Source of the DNA: Bagarius yarrelli
Taxonomy: Eukaryota; Chordata; Actinopteri; Siluriformes; Sisoridae
Assembly: GCA_005784505.1 (NCBI GenBank)
Contig: VCAZ01000124.1
Location: forward strand, 520,532-584,531
Length of the DNA: 64,000 bases
Reading direction: 5' to 3'
This document shows positions 24,632 through 36,628 of this stretch, one piece after another. The first letter of the stretch is position 1; each line of letters starts with the position of its first letter. Both the position numbers and the translations under genes were made by a program. The notes under the pieces were generated by a model. The model had not been told where the DNA came from. It searched no databases and saw nothing but the letters and a program-made list of their open reading frames with translations.

Positions 24632-24682
<51 letters not shown>
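23985..24682. repeat. CT-rich low-complexity tract ending in (TG)n
   Basis: TCTCTCACTCTCTGTNTGTGT-like degenerate repeats run for about 640 bp, followed by (TG)n at 24631-24681. A 234-codon open frame made only of Ser, Leu, Cys, Val and His is a composition artefact. Confidence 0.9.
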
Positions 24683-24684
<2 letters not shown>

Positions 24685-24817
24685 AAATAGCTTTTAGTAT
24701 AAACATTAATTGTTATGTCTATTAAACTCCATTATGTAGTTACAGTTAGTCAGTCAGGTGGTCTTACAGGAAGTAATGGAATTTCTTCATGGATTTGTTC
24801 TCATATTGACGACAACA

Positions 24818-24818
<1 letters not shown>

Positions 24819-24865
<47 letters not shown>
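24819..24865. repeat. (AC)n microsatellite
   Basis: About 23 AC dinucleotides, just past the donor of the first tanc2 coding exon on the minus strand. Confidence 0.95.
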
Positions 24866-24867
<2 letters not shown>

Positions 24868-24887
24868 AGCACACACACTTCACTCAC

Positions 24888-24989
24888 CGCTGTTCCGGTT
24901 CTTACGGTTGGACTTTCCACCGCCAAGTAGTGCCTTCAAGCTGTTCCTGAACATGGCTAAGCACCGAGCTAAAGTCACCACAAGGAAAT
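24888..24989 (-). CDS. tanc2: tanc2 first coding exon (start codon at 24954-24952)
   Basis: TANC2 is a large postsynaptic scaffold protein with an N-terminal disordered region, a P-loop ATPase-like region, ankyrin repeats and TPRs. This exon gives its first 22 residues, starting MFRNSLKALLGGGKSNRK, which agrees closely with the vertebrate TANC2 N-terminus as I remember it and not with TANC1. The ATG has a G at -3. Seen directly: acceptor ctttcag at 24996-24990, 35 nt of 5' UTR, 67 nt of coding sequence, then a consensus donor (GCG|GTGAGTG) leaving phase 1. The exon is open upstream of the ATG, but the family start fixes the choice. The acceptor's pyrimidine tract is the minus-strand side of the GA microsatellite at 24995-25418. 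Further 5' exons and the promoter must lie above 25 kb and were not found. Confidence 0.85.
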
Positions 24990-24991
24990 CT

Positions 24992-24994
<3 letters not shown>

Positions 24995-25071
<77 letters not shown>

Positions 25072-25324
25072 GCGACAGAGAGAGAGAGACAGAGAGAGCA
25101 GAGAGAGAGACACAGAGAGAGAGAGAGAGCGACAGAGAGAGAGAGAGACAGAGATAGAAGAGAGAGCGACAGAGAGAGACCACGAGAGAGAGATAGCGAC
25201 AGAGAGAGAGAGTGACAGAGAGGACAGAGAGACAGGAAGAGAGAGAGAGCGACAGAGAGAGAAGAGAGAGAGCGAGATAGACAGAGAGCGACAGAGATAG
25301 AGATAGAGAGAGCGAGAGCGACAG

Positions 25325-25369
<45 letters not shown>

Positions 25370-25418
25370 GAGACAGAGAGAGAGCGACAGAGAGAGAGAC
25401 AGAGAGCGACAGAGAGTT
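24995..25418. repeat. GA microsatellite and GACAGAGA-type repeat
   Basis: Pure (GA)n at 24995-25067, then GCGACAGAGAGAGAGAGA-type repeats to 25418. On the minus strand it is a polypyrimidine run of more than 70 nt directly abutting the ctttcag acceptor of tanc2. The 130-codon Arg-Glu open frame here is an artefact. Confidence 0.95.
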
Positions 25419-25725
25419 TAGTTAGCTCATTAAAAAATGCTAGATGAAACTCTTATTCAGCTATTTAGCAATCCAACAGCAGTGAATTTAGAAAAACAAG
25501 TGACGTAACGACGATAAAATGACGTTAAAATATCGGGAGCGCTAACATTTCTCTCAGATGTGAAAGGCAATAATAAATAAAACACTTTTAAAAAAAGAAA
25601 GATCATTTTGTAAAAACCTGACGTTGCAGCAGAACGCTAACAGAGAAAGCAGATCAAAGCATGTTATAATAGCGATATCACATATATAATATGTGATATA
25701 ACAGCTACAACTAAACAGCTATAAA

Positions 25726-27390
25726 TCAGCTACATCAGCAACATCAGCAAATCAGCAACATCAGCTACATCAGCTAGAACAGCAACATCAGCTACATCAG
25801 CAAGCAAAATCAGCAAACATCAGCTACACATCACAACATCACTACAACAACCATTAGCTAAATCACCACAATCAGCTACATCAGCAACATCAGTACATCA
25901 GCAACATCAATACATCAGCTACACAACTCAGCTAGAATCATCAACATGCAGCAGCAATCAGCCCAACTAGAACAGCAACAGCAGCTACATTAGCTACATA
26001 CAACATCAACATCAGCAACATCAGCTACATCAGCCAACATCAGCTACACCAGCTAGAACAGCAACATCAGCTACATCAGCCACATCAGCTACATCAGCAC
26101 AAACATCAGCAACATCAGCACATCAGCTACATCACTACACCATCTAGAACAGCAACAGCACAGCTACATCAGCCACCATCAGCTTCATCAGCAACATCAG
26201 CTACACATCAGCACAGGCACTCAGCAACACATCAGCCACATCAGCAACATCAGCCATCATCCAGAACAGCAACCTCAGCTACATCAGCCACATCAGCAAC
26301 ATCAGCCACATCAGCAACATCAGCAACATCAGCTAATCACGCAAACATCAGCTACATCAGCCACATCAGCAAACATCAGCCACATCAGCAACAAGCTAGA
26401 ACAGCAACATCAGCTACATTAGCTAGACAGCAACATCAGATACATCAGCTACACCCGCTAGACAGCAACATCAGCTACATCAGCCACATCAGCAACACTC
26501 AGCTACTTCAGCAACATCAGATACATCAGCTACACCAGCTACATCAGCAACATCAGCAACATCAGCTAGAACAGCAACATCAGCTACATCAGCCACATCA
26601 GCTACATCAGCCACATCATCAACATCAGCTCTAGAACAGCAAAACATCAGCTACATCAGCCATAGCAGCACATCAGCCACATCAGCACATCACACATCAG
26701 CTAGCATCAGCCAACATCAGCTACATTAGCTAGAACAGCAACATCAGCAACATCAGCCACATCAGCTACATCAGCTAGAACAGCAACATCAGCTACATCA
26801 GCCACATCAGCTACATCAGCAACAGCAGCTACATCAGCAACATCAGCCACATCAGCTAACAGACAGCAACATCAGCCACTCAACATCAGCTAGACACAGG
26901 CATCAGCTACATCAGCTACATCAGCACACATCAGCTCAGCAACATCAGCTACATCAGCTACATCAGCAACATCAGCTACATCAGCTAGAACAGCAACATC
27001 AGCTCATCAGCTACATCAGCTACATCAGCAACATCAGCTACATCAGCTACATCAGCCACATCAGCTACATCAGCTACATCAGCTACATTAGCTAGAACAG
27101 CAACATCAGCAACATCAGCAACATCAGCTACATCAGCTAGAACAGCAACATCAGCCACATCAGCTACATCAGCTACATCAGCTACATCAGCTAGACATCA
27201 GCACACAGCAGCTACAGCATCAGCAAACATCACTACACATCAGCAACATCAGCAACATCAGATCACATCAGCTACACCAGCTAGAACATAGCAACAGCCA
27301 CAATCAGACACAGCACACATCAGCAACATACACATCAGCTCAGCTACATCAGCTAGCAATCAGCTACACTACATCAGCTACATCAGCAAT
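25726..27390. repeat. 9-bp array, CATCAGCTA / CATCAGCAA / CATCAGCCA
   Basis: About 180 nonamers, often ordered into longer units marked by AGCTAGAACAGCAACATCAG. In the phase where CAG is a codon it would encode Thr-Ser-Ala-type repeats, but stops and indels break it. Confidence 0.93.
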
Positions 27391-27904
27391 AGTTAGCGGA
27401 GCCCGTGTTAGCTTTAGAATTAAGGGGGAAAAAATTAGTCAGTCACACAGCATTAAAAATAAAGAAGAAAATCTGAATGTAGTTCCATTTGAGTGAAATC
27501 GACACTAATACTAACCTATATTGAATGACTGATTAGTAATAAAGCAGCAATTAGGGGCAGTTTTCTTAAAGACGGAGAGGGAAAAGGGGGACGGAGACGG
27601 GTTTATTAATGGTTAATGGTACGACCCGTTACAGCGGTGTAAAAAACCCTGCCAATGTTTCAGCTTGATCTTCTTTCACTGGGTTAAAATCTTAATTACG
27701 GGTGTCACCACTCTAAAACCCCACCCCCTGCTGACAGCATCTGCAGGGGAGAAAACAGCTCATAGTGCCCTTTTCTCTACACCAGCGTGTGTGTGCATGT
27801 GTGTGTATGTGTGTGTGTGTGTTTGTAGATATAATCTAGTTATTAATATTAGATTGTCACTAACAGTACTAAGAGTGTACAAAGGGTACTTCATTATGTC
27901 GAAA

Positions 27905-28735
27905 GTAATGGTACTGAGAATACTTTATTAGGTTGTCAGTATTGGTGCTAAGGGTACTTATTTAGGTTGTCAGTAATGGTGAGAAGGGTACTAAGGGTAC
28001 CTCAGTATGTTGTCAGTAACGGTACTAAGGGTACTTAATTAGATTGTCAGTAATAGTATTAAGGGTACTAAGGTACTCATTAGGTTGTCAGTAATGGTAC
28101 TGTGGGCATTTCATTAGATTGTCGGTAACGGCACTAAGGCTACTAAGAGTAGTTCTTTAGGTTGTCAGTAATTGTACTAAGGGTACTAAGGGTACCTCAG
28201 TAGGTTTTTAGTAATGATACTAAGGGTACTAATGGTAGTTTATTAGGTTGTCAGTAATGGTACTAAGGGTACTTTAGTAGGTTGTCAGTAATGGTACTAA
28301 GGGTACTTCAGTAGGTTTTTAGTAATGGTACTAAGGGTACTAAGGGTACTTCAGTAGGTTGTCAGTAATGGTACTAAGGGTACTCAAGGTCAGTAGGTTG
28401 TCAGTAATGGTACTAAGGGTACTTCAGTAGGGTGTTTGTAAGTAAGGGTACTTCAGTAGGTTGTCAGTAATGGTACTAAGGGTACTTCAGTAGGTTGTCA
28501 GTAATGGTACTAAGGGTACTTCAGTAGGTTTTTAGTAATGGTACTAAGGGTACTAATGGTAGTTTATTAGGTTGTCAGTAATGGTACTAAGGGTACTTCA
28601 GTAGGTTGTCAGTAATGGTACTAAGGGTACTTCAGTAGGTTGTCAGTAATGGTACTAAGGGTACTAATGGTAGTTTATTAGGTTGTCAGTAATGGTACTA
28701 AGGGTACTTCAGTAGGTTGTCAGTAATGGTACTGA
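27905..28735. repeat. 34-bp minisatellite, about 24 copies
   Basis: The unit is GGTACTAAGGGTACTTCAGT plus AGGTTGTCAGTAAT. Copies with TTTATTAGG or an extra ACTAAGGGT are interspersed. Left copies are more degenerate, and the right end is nearly uniform. Confidence 0.93.
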
Positions 28736-29060
28736 GGATCTTGGAATTGTCTCTCTCTCAGTGTGTCTGTGTGCAAGTGTCTGTGTGTGTGTGTGTCTGT
28801 GTGTCTGTGTGTGTGTTTATTCTCCTCCACTGAGTGTAGAGTGAGTTTGGTTCTCCGGTTCTGGTTACTTTAGAAACTCCTGATTTAACAGTGTCAGAGA
28901 GAGAGATGAGATCTGGGATTAGATCGTCTAATCATATTGCAGATAAATGTTGACATCACACATGGGGGAGTGGCCACAGAGCTGTTAGTAAACAACTGGA
29001 TGTAATGTAGCTTTTTAAAGCTTTAGTAGGTAAAGATCCAGCTTCAGTGCATTTTCAATC

Positions 29061-29062
<2 letters not shown>

Positions 29063-29128
<66 letters not shown>
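29063..29128. repeat. (AC)n microsatellite
   Basis: About 33 AC units. A second AC run of about 20 units lies at 29230-29269. Confidence 0.95.
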
Positions 29129-29133
<5 letters not shown>

Positions 29134-29218
29134 TATCAGTGTATAACGGAAACCAAATGTTTGAACCTGGATCTTTTCCTTCTATTTATACATCTCCTTC
29201 TCTTTTTCAACTCTCTCG

Positions 29219-29272
<54 letters not shown>

Positions 29273-30964
29273 GCATTGCTATTGTTTGACTGTCAGCGAT
29301 TGCTTCCAGGAAGCAGAGCAGCGTGAGAGAGGAGCGAGCGCTCTCGTTAAACCTGCAGCTGCATCACACGCCTTTCATCCACAGCGCTGAACTCCTACCA
29401 CACACACACAGACACACACACACATACACACACATACACACACAGCCTCAGGAACTTAACGTCCTTCTGCCTGTATATGATTAATGACCAGCTCACTGAA
29501 ACACGGTTTAATACTACACATGCTGCACACACGCACACACACACACACACATCTCAACCACTAAAACATTCCAGAGTTACTTTCACTTTATTATTTTACT
29601 TTAGTTTTATTTAATTAGCGTTTTATTTTTTTTCCACATTTTTGTTAGTAAATTTACAAAATAAATTTATTTAAAATATAATAATAATAATAATGATGAC
29701 TATTATTACACCTTCAGTGTGGATGGAGATAGCTCTGATATGAAGCGTTCACAGGGTTCTGCACCATGAGATGAAGAGGCTCCACTACTTTTGCTTATGG
29801 TGGTGGCTCTAGATTGGATTATAGTCTCCTCCACAACCTCGACCGTGAGGCCAGACGCTAACACATGTACGCCTTCCACGACTGCAACCTGGTCATTCTC
29901 TAGGTTCTTCAGGTGAGCCACCTGGCCCCACCACACCTCTGTCACCGCAGAGCCCATTTTGACCCTCATGCACACCCATCAGGGGTGCTGGTGTCACTGG
30001 AGGAGGTAAATTGGTGTTGTGCGGCCATCTGGTGGCAAAGACAAACCCTTCTGTGCACTCAGCTTTACTGTGAGCCACAGGAGCCTGTCAATTGCCACCA
30101 GAGCTCCCACAAAGCTTCCATAGAGCGCCCCATACACTCTGACTGTCTCTTTAGTGGCCCGGAGTGACTGCTGAGTCATAGGCCTTACCAACTAAGCCTG
30201 AGTTGCTTTTTAGCAGCCTAGAAGTCAGCCTTGGAGACATCAGGGATATTGACGAGTCGAGTGACAGATAGTCTGCTCAACCCTGGGCATTGCCTGAAAG
30301 TCCTGCTACCGCTGAAAAGCCGAGCCTCTTACAGGTCTTCGACACCTCTGCGTGGAGGTCTGGGAAGAATGGCAGGCTTTTTTGTTAGTAGCTGGGTCGT
30401 ATCTAGAAACCCACTTAATCAGTTTTGGCAGGCCAGTCTAGATCTCGCCGCTCTCAACAGCTCCTTGTAGCCGGGTAGTTGTGGCAGTGGCTCTACAACT
30501 GCCCTTAAGCACACGTTTGTTGAATCCAGCTCCTCGGAGGAGGATGCATGGAGCAACCGACTGTCTTCCTAAAGGAAAGAAACTGCACTGTAACACACCA
30601 CACTCACACACACACGCACACCCACACACTAAAGATAATGTACATAAAGAACCAGCCGGTGTGTATGTCTGAATGTATGTGTGTGTTATGCGTGTTACAC
30701 TGGTGCGTGTGTGCTCGTATCCTCGTTCAGACACAAGGCTGTTCATCTTCCTACAGTCATAAATCAAAGGTTTTTTTACGCCGTCTGCATTTCGACCAAG
30801 CATAAACTCACACACACGAGATTCTTTGAAACACTACAACCTGGTTTCAGACGTAATATCACAGAAACTGGCTGGAGTTAGTGAGTAACTTGAGGAGTTC
30901 ATTAGTCTTGCATCACATACGCACACTGTTGTGTTTCTCTCAAGTTCTCTGAGAACAGTCATTA

Positions 30965-31045
30965 CCAAAAAGCTGTCACTGCTGGGCCCCTGAGTAAGAC
31001 CCCTAACCCTCAACGGCTCAATTGGATAAGGTTAAAGTCACATCC
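30965..31045 (+). mobile_element. SINE fragment
   Basis: CACTGCTGGGCCCCTGAGTA, AGACCCCTAACCCTCAACGG and TTGGATAAGG are the core and tail of the fish SINE; the tRNA head is missing. Confidence 0.7.
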
Positions 31046-31289
31046 TACTTGAGTAGGTACTACATGTAAGTTAGTAATATACATCCTGACCGTTGTTGAA
31101 GTATGTTCTTTGTAGTATGGTTACGTGTAGTATGAATAAAATCCATCCGCCGTGTTAATACATTTGTAAATTGACCTGTCCACCGAAATGTCGTCAGCCA
31201 TCTTGCAAATTTATTAAATCAACCGTGAGCACCTGATAGCCCCGCCCCTTTTTCTCTCGAGTAATGTTCATTGTATCATTCAGGTTATT

Positions 31290-31790
31290 AAGGTGCTGCT
31301 GCTTCTTCTTCTTCCTTATTTTCGTCTTCTGCTGCTGCTACTGTTTCTTTTTCATGTTTTCTTCTTTATCTACTTCCTATTTTGCTTCTTCTTGTTTTTC
31401 TGTTTTTTTTCTGTCTCATTCTTCTTTCTCTTTCTTTTACCTCTTTTATTTTGACTCTTTTTGCATTTCCTTTATTCATATTATTGTCTTCTACTTCTTC
31501 TTTTATTACTACTTTTCCTTCTGCTTCCTCTTCTTTATCTTTATTTTCTTCTGCTTCGTCTTCTTTTCCTTCTGCTTCGTCTTCTTCTTCTTTTCCTTCT
31601 GCTTCTTGTTCTTTCTTCCTTTTTGTCTTCCACCTTTTCACCTTCTTCTTCTTCCTCTTCTACTACTTCTTCAGCCTTCTTCTTTGGCCTTCTTCTTCCT
31701 CCACCTGCTTCTTCCCTCTCTTCTTCTTCTTCTTCCACCTTTTCTTCTCCTTTATCTCCTCCTTCTTTTTATTCAAAGCCCTAATTCTCT
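31290..31790. repeat. TTC-rich polypyrimidine tract
   Basis: About 500 bp of almost pure pyrimidine on the plus strand (TTCTTCTTCC, CTGCTTCGTCTTC and similar). Open frames of Phe/Leu/Ser on plus and Lys/Glu/Arg on minus are composition artefacts. The strand asymmetry allows triplex (H-DNA) formation. Confidence 0.9.
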
Positions 31791-33089
31791 ATCTCTCTAT
31801 CTAGCTTCCTGTAAGAGATGATCTGGACTTATGAAGCTTGAGAAGAAAAAGGAGAAGAAGAATCAGATCTCTGGGATCTGGAGCGTGGCAGGAAGTACCA
31901 GGAAGTGCTGATAAGGTTTAAAGATGGCTGCCGGTTCGAGCACACAGCCTTTAGGGAAACCTCTGCTTTCTGAACACATCGCCAATAGTCTCAAGGCCAG
32001 AGACGGAGAATTGGTTCAAGATGTTAAGAGGAGAGACACAGCAGTGCGTCAGTTCCAGCCCTCAGAACAGAGAGAGAACCCGGCGCCCGCGAGTGCTGAA
32101 GCTGAGAGTGCTGATGAGGAAATGAGACGCTCTGAGAAACAAACACATGCACATTGAGGTCGAACCTCTCTCTCTCTTTCTCTCTCTCTCTCATTTTTTT
32201 CAAATGGAAAAGCAGAAGAAAAAGAAAGTGAAGAAGAAGAAAAAAGGAATTCGGCTAATTTGTAAAACCGTTAGCTGCTAACATGCTAACACAGACACTT
32301 TTATCTTTACAACAGAAATACGCTTTAATAAAAAAAAACCCTGTTCTCTCAGATCATTAAGAGTTCTTACGTTGTGTTAACGTTTGTTTTCTAACCTCAC
32401 CGCTGATCAACCCGATGGTGTGACAGGAAATCACTGACTTGCTCAGAAACCTCACTATTCGATTCATTTCTTAACCTGTCCTTGTTTATGATGTTAGCGC
32501 GTGCTGAGGGAACAGAGCCACATGCTAGCACTGTAGCCAAAGAATGACGGCTGGCATAATAAATAAACAAAGCTGCATGAATAAAACTGCATTATCATTT
32601 CAAAGGTTAAGGAAAAGTGATTTCAAGAATCTTCTGGTGTCATAAATATGGACTCGATCATAAAAAGTCAGGAACCTGTCCCCAGTCAAGGCGTCATTTT
32701 TAATGACAAGTCCTCTCAGCTTTTTATCCGGATGTAACACACTACAGCGGCGGACAGGAAGTGGAGTTTGTCACCCTGTCACACCCTGCAGCATCCTGTG
32801 TTTTCTTTCTAATGGATGTGGGAAAACTTTAGCATGTGCTGTGGATCTGAGGTGAACTGGAGCTGCCTGGCTCCGCCTCCAACCTAAAACCAGACTCAGA
32901 TTTCAGCTTAGACTCTGAATCAGACACTGACTCTGAATTTGGCCTCACAATCAAACATAGTCTGAAACACCAGCCAACTCACACTGCTTAGACTGGGGTT
33001 TAGACTCCTGCACCGCTTCTGGCTTGACTTAAACCCTTTTTTTTTAATTGGAGTTATCGACCCATTGACTCAGATGCCGACTTAGGCTC
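31791..33089. other. intergenic, no confident gene
   Basis: A 77-codon plus-strand frame (31924-32157, starting MAAGSSTQPLGKPLL) has a protein-like composition but no family match or splice context. Purine- and pyrimidine-rich patches flank it. Confidence 0.45.
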
Positions 33090-34040
33090 GATTAAGATGC
33101 AGACTCACACAAAGATTTAGACTCGGATTCAGATGTCAACTCAAACTCGGATTCAGATGCAGACTAAGACTCGGATTCAGATGCAGACTAAGACTCAGAT
33201 TCAGATGCAGACTAAGATCCAGACTCTGATTCAGATGCAGACTAAGATCCAGACTCTGATTCAGACTTGACTCAGACTCTGATTCAGACTTGACTCAGAC
33301 TCTGATTCAGACTTGACTCAGACTCTGATTCAGACTTGACTCAGACTCTGATTCAGACTAAGACTCTCTATTCAGACTCTGATTCAGACTAAGACTCGGA
33401 TTCAGATGCAGACTAAGACTCAGATTCAGATGCAGACTAAGACTCCAGACTCTGCTGATTCAGACTAAGACTCAGACTCTGATTCAGACTTGACTCAGAC
33501 TCTGATTCAGACTTGACTCAGACTCTGATTCAGACTTGACTCAGACTCTGATTCAGGCTTGACTCAGACTCTGATTCAGACTTGACTCAGACTCTGATTC
33601 AGACTTGACTCAGACTCTGATTCAGACTTGACTCAGACTCTGATTCAGACTTGACTCAGACTCTGATTCAGACTTGACTCAGACTCTGACTCTGATTGAC
33701 AGACTCTGACTTCTTGACTCAGACTCTGATTCAGACTTGACTCAGACTCTGATTCAGACTTGACTCAGACTCTGATTCAGACTTGACTCAGACTCTGATT
33801 CAGACTTGACTCAGACTCTGACTCAGACTTGATACAGACAGCGACTCTGACTTGACCCAGACTCTCACTTTAGACTGTTGTTCAGACTCCAGCTCAGCCT
33901 CTGAACAGACACAGACTCCACCCCAGATTCTGACTCAAACACCAACTCAGGGACTGACTCAACTCCTGACTCCTGAGCCCAAACATCAGCTCAGACTTAA
34001 CTCAGACACAGACAGACATCAACTCAGACAATGACTCAGA
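33090..34040. repeat. 23-bp array with TGACTCA in each unit
   Basis: The core 33240-33850 repeats TTGACTCAGACTCTGATTCA plus GAC about 25 times. The flanks hold looser GACTCAGA/GATTCAGA hexamer variants. Each core unit contains TGACTCA, the consensus AP-1 site. Confidence 0.93.
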
Positions 34041-34710
34041 CTCGGACTATGGCTGGCTGTTTAAGTGGGTGTCTTTATTTCTGGTAATGCAGATGAAATA
34101 TGGAGGATATTTCCTCTCTCTCAATTCGACTCCGGAATGTTCTGACCAATCAGAATCGGAAATTAACTGCTGTATAAGAAAAAGATGCACCACTATTTCT
34201 GTTTGTATTTAGAGTTTTAGATTATAAAGCTGTCAACATTTTAAACACCTCTGTCTCTCAGCATCACATAAGCTTTAGCAATGTTTCCTAAGCGTTGCTA
34301 GAATGTTATATGTTACCTACAGTAAACATGTTGACAGATTCTTGCTAATAACGCACGTCGTGGACTAACACATTAGTTATCTTTTTGGAGTATTTGACTG
34401 TTATTTTGAGTTTTAGATTGAAAACATGCTTGCCAATCAGATAAGCCCCACCCCCTTTTATGATGTATGGTGTATTAGGCAGTGAATCTGACAACGGTGT
34501 TAATGTCAATCAGATAAGTCCCGCCTCTTTTTGTGATGTGTGCTGTAGCGTTCCGTGAACTGTGTCTTTTCTGCTAACTGAAAACCTGGTTGCTGTTTTA
34601 TTTTACAGCCAGCCTCCAGACAGCAGTGTTCGCTTCACTGCTCCGAACCCGTGACAATTTCTGGAAATGGGTAAACAACAATAACACGAGCGACAAAAGA
34701 GTCTGTCTCT

Positions 34711-34711
34711 G

Positions 34712-34803
<92 letters not shown>
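34711..34803. repeat. (CT)n microsatellite
   Basis: About 45 uninterrupted CT dinucleotides. Confidence 0.97.
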
Positions 34804-34806
<3 letters not shown>

Positions 34807-36124
34807 ATCTCACTCGCTCCTGTTGATGAATTATTAATGAGGATTTGTGAGCCATTTGTGGTTATTTTTTCCTGTACATGGTCCTGAAACCGTACCTCAG
34901 ATGATATATAACAGTGTGTGTGTATGTGTGTGTGTGTGTGTGCGTGTGTGTGTAAACCTCCAAACTGCTTGCACTGCAGAATACCTTATCTGTCCTTTTC
35001 AATAAATTACCACGGCTCGGCCTGATTCACAGCCGCGCCCTTCACTAATACCAAGGTTAGCGCTTCTGTCCTCCTGTGGCGGTGGAACGAGCAAGGAATC
35101 CACTCGGCATGATAGCTTCAGGAAACGTTCAGACAAAGCGGGACGCACGGAGAAAGCTTGGGTTAGGAAGAGCGAACAGAAGAAGTGACTCGAGAGCGGC
35201 TTAGCTTGATTTCTTTTTGCACAGAAAATATATATAATATATTAAATAAAACTAGGTGTCAGGGCTCATAGTGTAAAATATTAAAGCATAAAACTTTGTT
35301 TCATTTCGTTTTGGCAGTACATCACCCACACTTTCTACCAAACCCCTTGCATCGACTGTTAGGCAACCACCCAACAACACCCCCCCACACACACACACTT
35401 TAATAAGAAATTGGGATTTGAAAGACTTGCGAATACAGAGTAAAGTTTTGTCATCTGTATGTGCGTCTTGCGCATGAAAATCCAGCTCTTTTGTTTCCAC
35501 CTACTGACCCTTTTAACTCTGTGTGAACCCACGAAGCCGGGGGCTAACGTCAGGACGGAGTTTAGTTAGTATTTGGATCACACGCTGCTCAGATGTGTGC
35601 TGACTGTGTTTTCCTCATACGTTGTTCATATTCTGCGGTCCGAAAATGGAGAAAAAAACAGAGGAAACTTTGTTCGTTTTAATTTCTCACAGTTCAAAAG
35701 GTGCTAGCTATTGGTGGGTAAAGCTAGTATTCAGGGTATCAGGACTCCACTCTCCCGCCACCTGAGGGCGCCATCACCCGAACGCAGAACATCGCTTCTT
35801 CGCGTGTTGTTTGGTTATTTAAACTAGCTCTACTGCTAGCTCTGGGTGAAGTATTGTTTGCTAATGCCACATACTAAGCGTGCTCTCGGTTTGTTGGTTC
35901 TAGTTCTATGTTTTGTTCTCGGTCAAGGTTTCTGTGTACGTATTGGTTTGTGTTTCCGTCTTGGTTTTGGTTTTCCTGTTTGTTTATTTCTTCACTTGAC
36001 CGCATCATGTTTGTGTTCCTGCCCTCCCCTTTCTTTAATAAAACTACATCCTGCATCTTACTACGTCTCCTTCTTTACACAGGGACTTATAGTAGTTTAT
36101 CTATTCATTTTTAAAGAATCACTG
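34804..36124. other. intergenic; possible LTR-like remnant
   Basis: TG repeats lie at 34915-34952. At 35870-36070 a T/G-rich stretch followed by TTTAATAAAACTACATCCTG resembles the 3' end of a fish LTR, but there is no partner copy. The rest is single-copy. Confidence 0.4.
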
Positions 36125-36270
36125 AGCATTGGGGACAGAACGCAGGTTCAGCCATGATACAGCGCCTCCTGAAGCAAAGAGGGTTAAAGACCTTTCTAAA
36201 AGCTCAACAGTGACCAGATTTGTCTGGTCCTTTAGTCAACAATCTCAAGCCTTAACTATATGAGCTACTA
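36125..36270 (-). mobile_element. SINE, GATACAGC-type, antisense
   Basis: GGTTCAGCCATGATACAGCG, AGAGGGTTAAAGACCTTTC and CAATCTCAAGCCTTAACTAT match the antisense layout of the copy at 19855. Confidence 0.6.
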
Positions 36271-36477
36271 CTCCTGTGTTTATGTCACATGTTTACATTA
36301 CAACTTACATTTCTCGCATTTGGCAGATTTTTCTTTACAGCAGAGTGAATATCAGGTCCTCACTAAAGAAACCTGACCAACAGCCAGGCGCCTTCACCAA
36401 CCACCTCTGCCCTAAAACAGAAAATCCAGGACTTGAGCGGGACTTGAATCCCGATTATATGAATCCCAAATATGAAA

Positions 36478-36628
36478 AGTGGTAGCCTAGTGGTTCAGGT
36501 GTTGGACTCCTGATTAGGAGTCATCAAGTGCCACTGTTGGTCCCTTGTACGTGACCCTTAACCCTCACCGGCCCAGTTGAATAGATTCTATAGATGTAAG
36601 GTGTTTTGGATAAGGCAGTATACAGATC
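36478..36628 (+). mobile_element. tRNA-derived SINE
   Basis: A-box-like GTGGTAGCCTAGTGGTTCAG, a changed B-box region, then GACCCTTAACCCTCACCGGC and TTTTGGATAAGGCAG. Confidence 0.75.

Larger units (their letters stand above)
28736..31289. other. intergenic or 5' region of tanc2; degenerate minus ORFs
   Basis: AC microsatellites at 29063 and 29230. From 29706 to 30560 the minus strand carries several overlapping medium frames (one with ENDQVAVVEGVHVLASG, another with TRWPHNTNLPPP) that look like a decayed retroelement, but I cannot place the family. No splice-supported exon was seen. Confidence 0.45.

Noticed and set aside
23982..24697. 234- and 194-codon Ser/Leu/Cys/Val frames
   Set aside because: Low-complexity CT/TG sequence; no codon-level constraint visible.
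24908..25300. 130-codon Arg/Glu-rich frame on the plus strand
   Set aside because: It is a translation of the GA microsatellite, antisense to the tanc2 exon.
31264..31821. 185-codon Phe/Ser/Leu frame and opposing Lys/Glu frames
   Set aside because: Composition of the TTC/GAA tract explains all of them.
35846..36157. 103-codon plus-strand frame
   Set aside because: It is T/G-rich sequence resembling an LTR or other repeat end, with no coding features.
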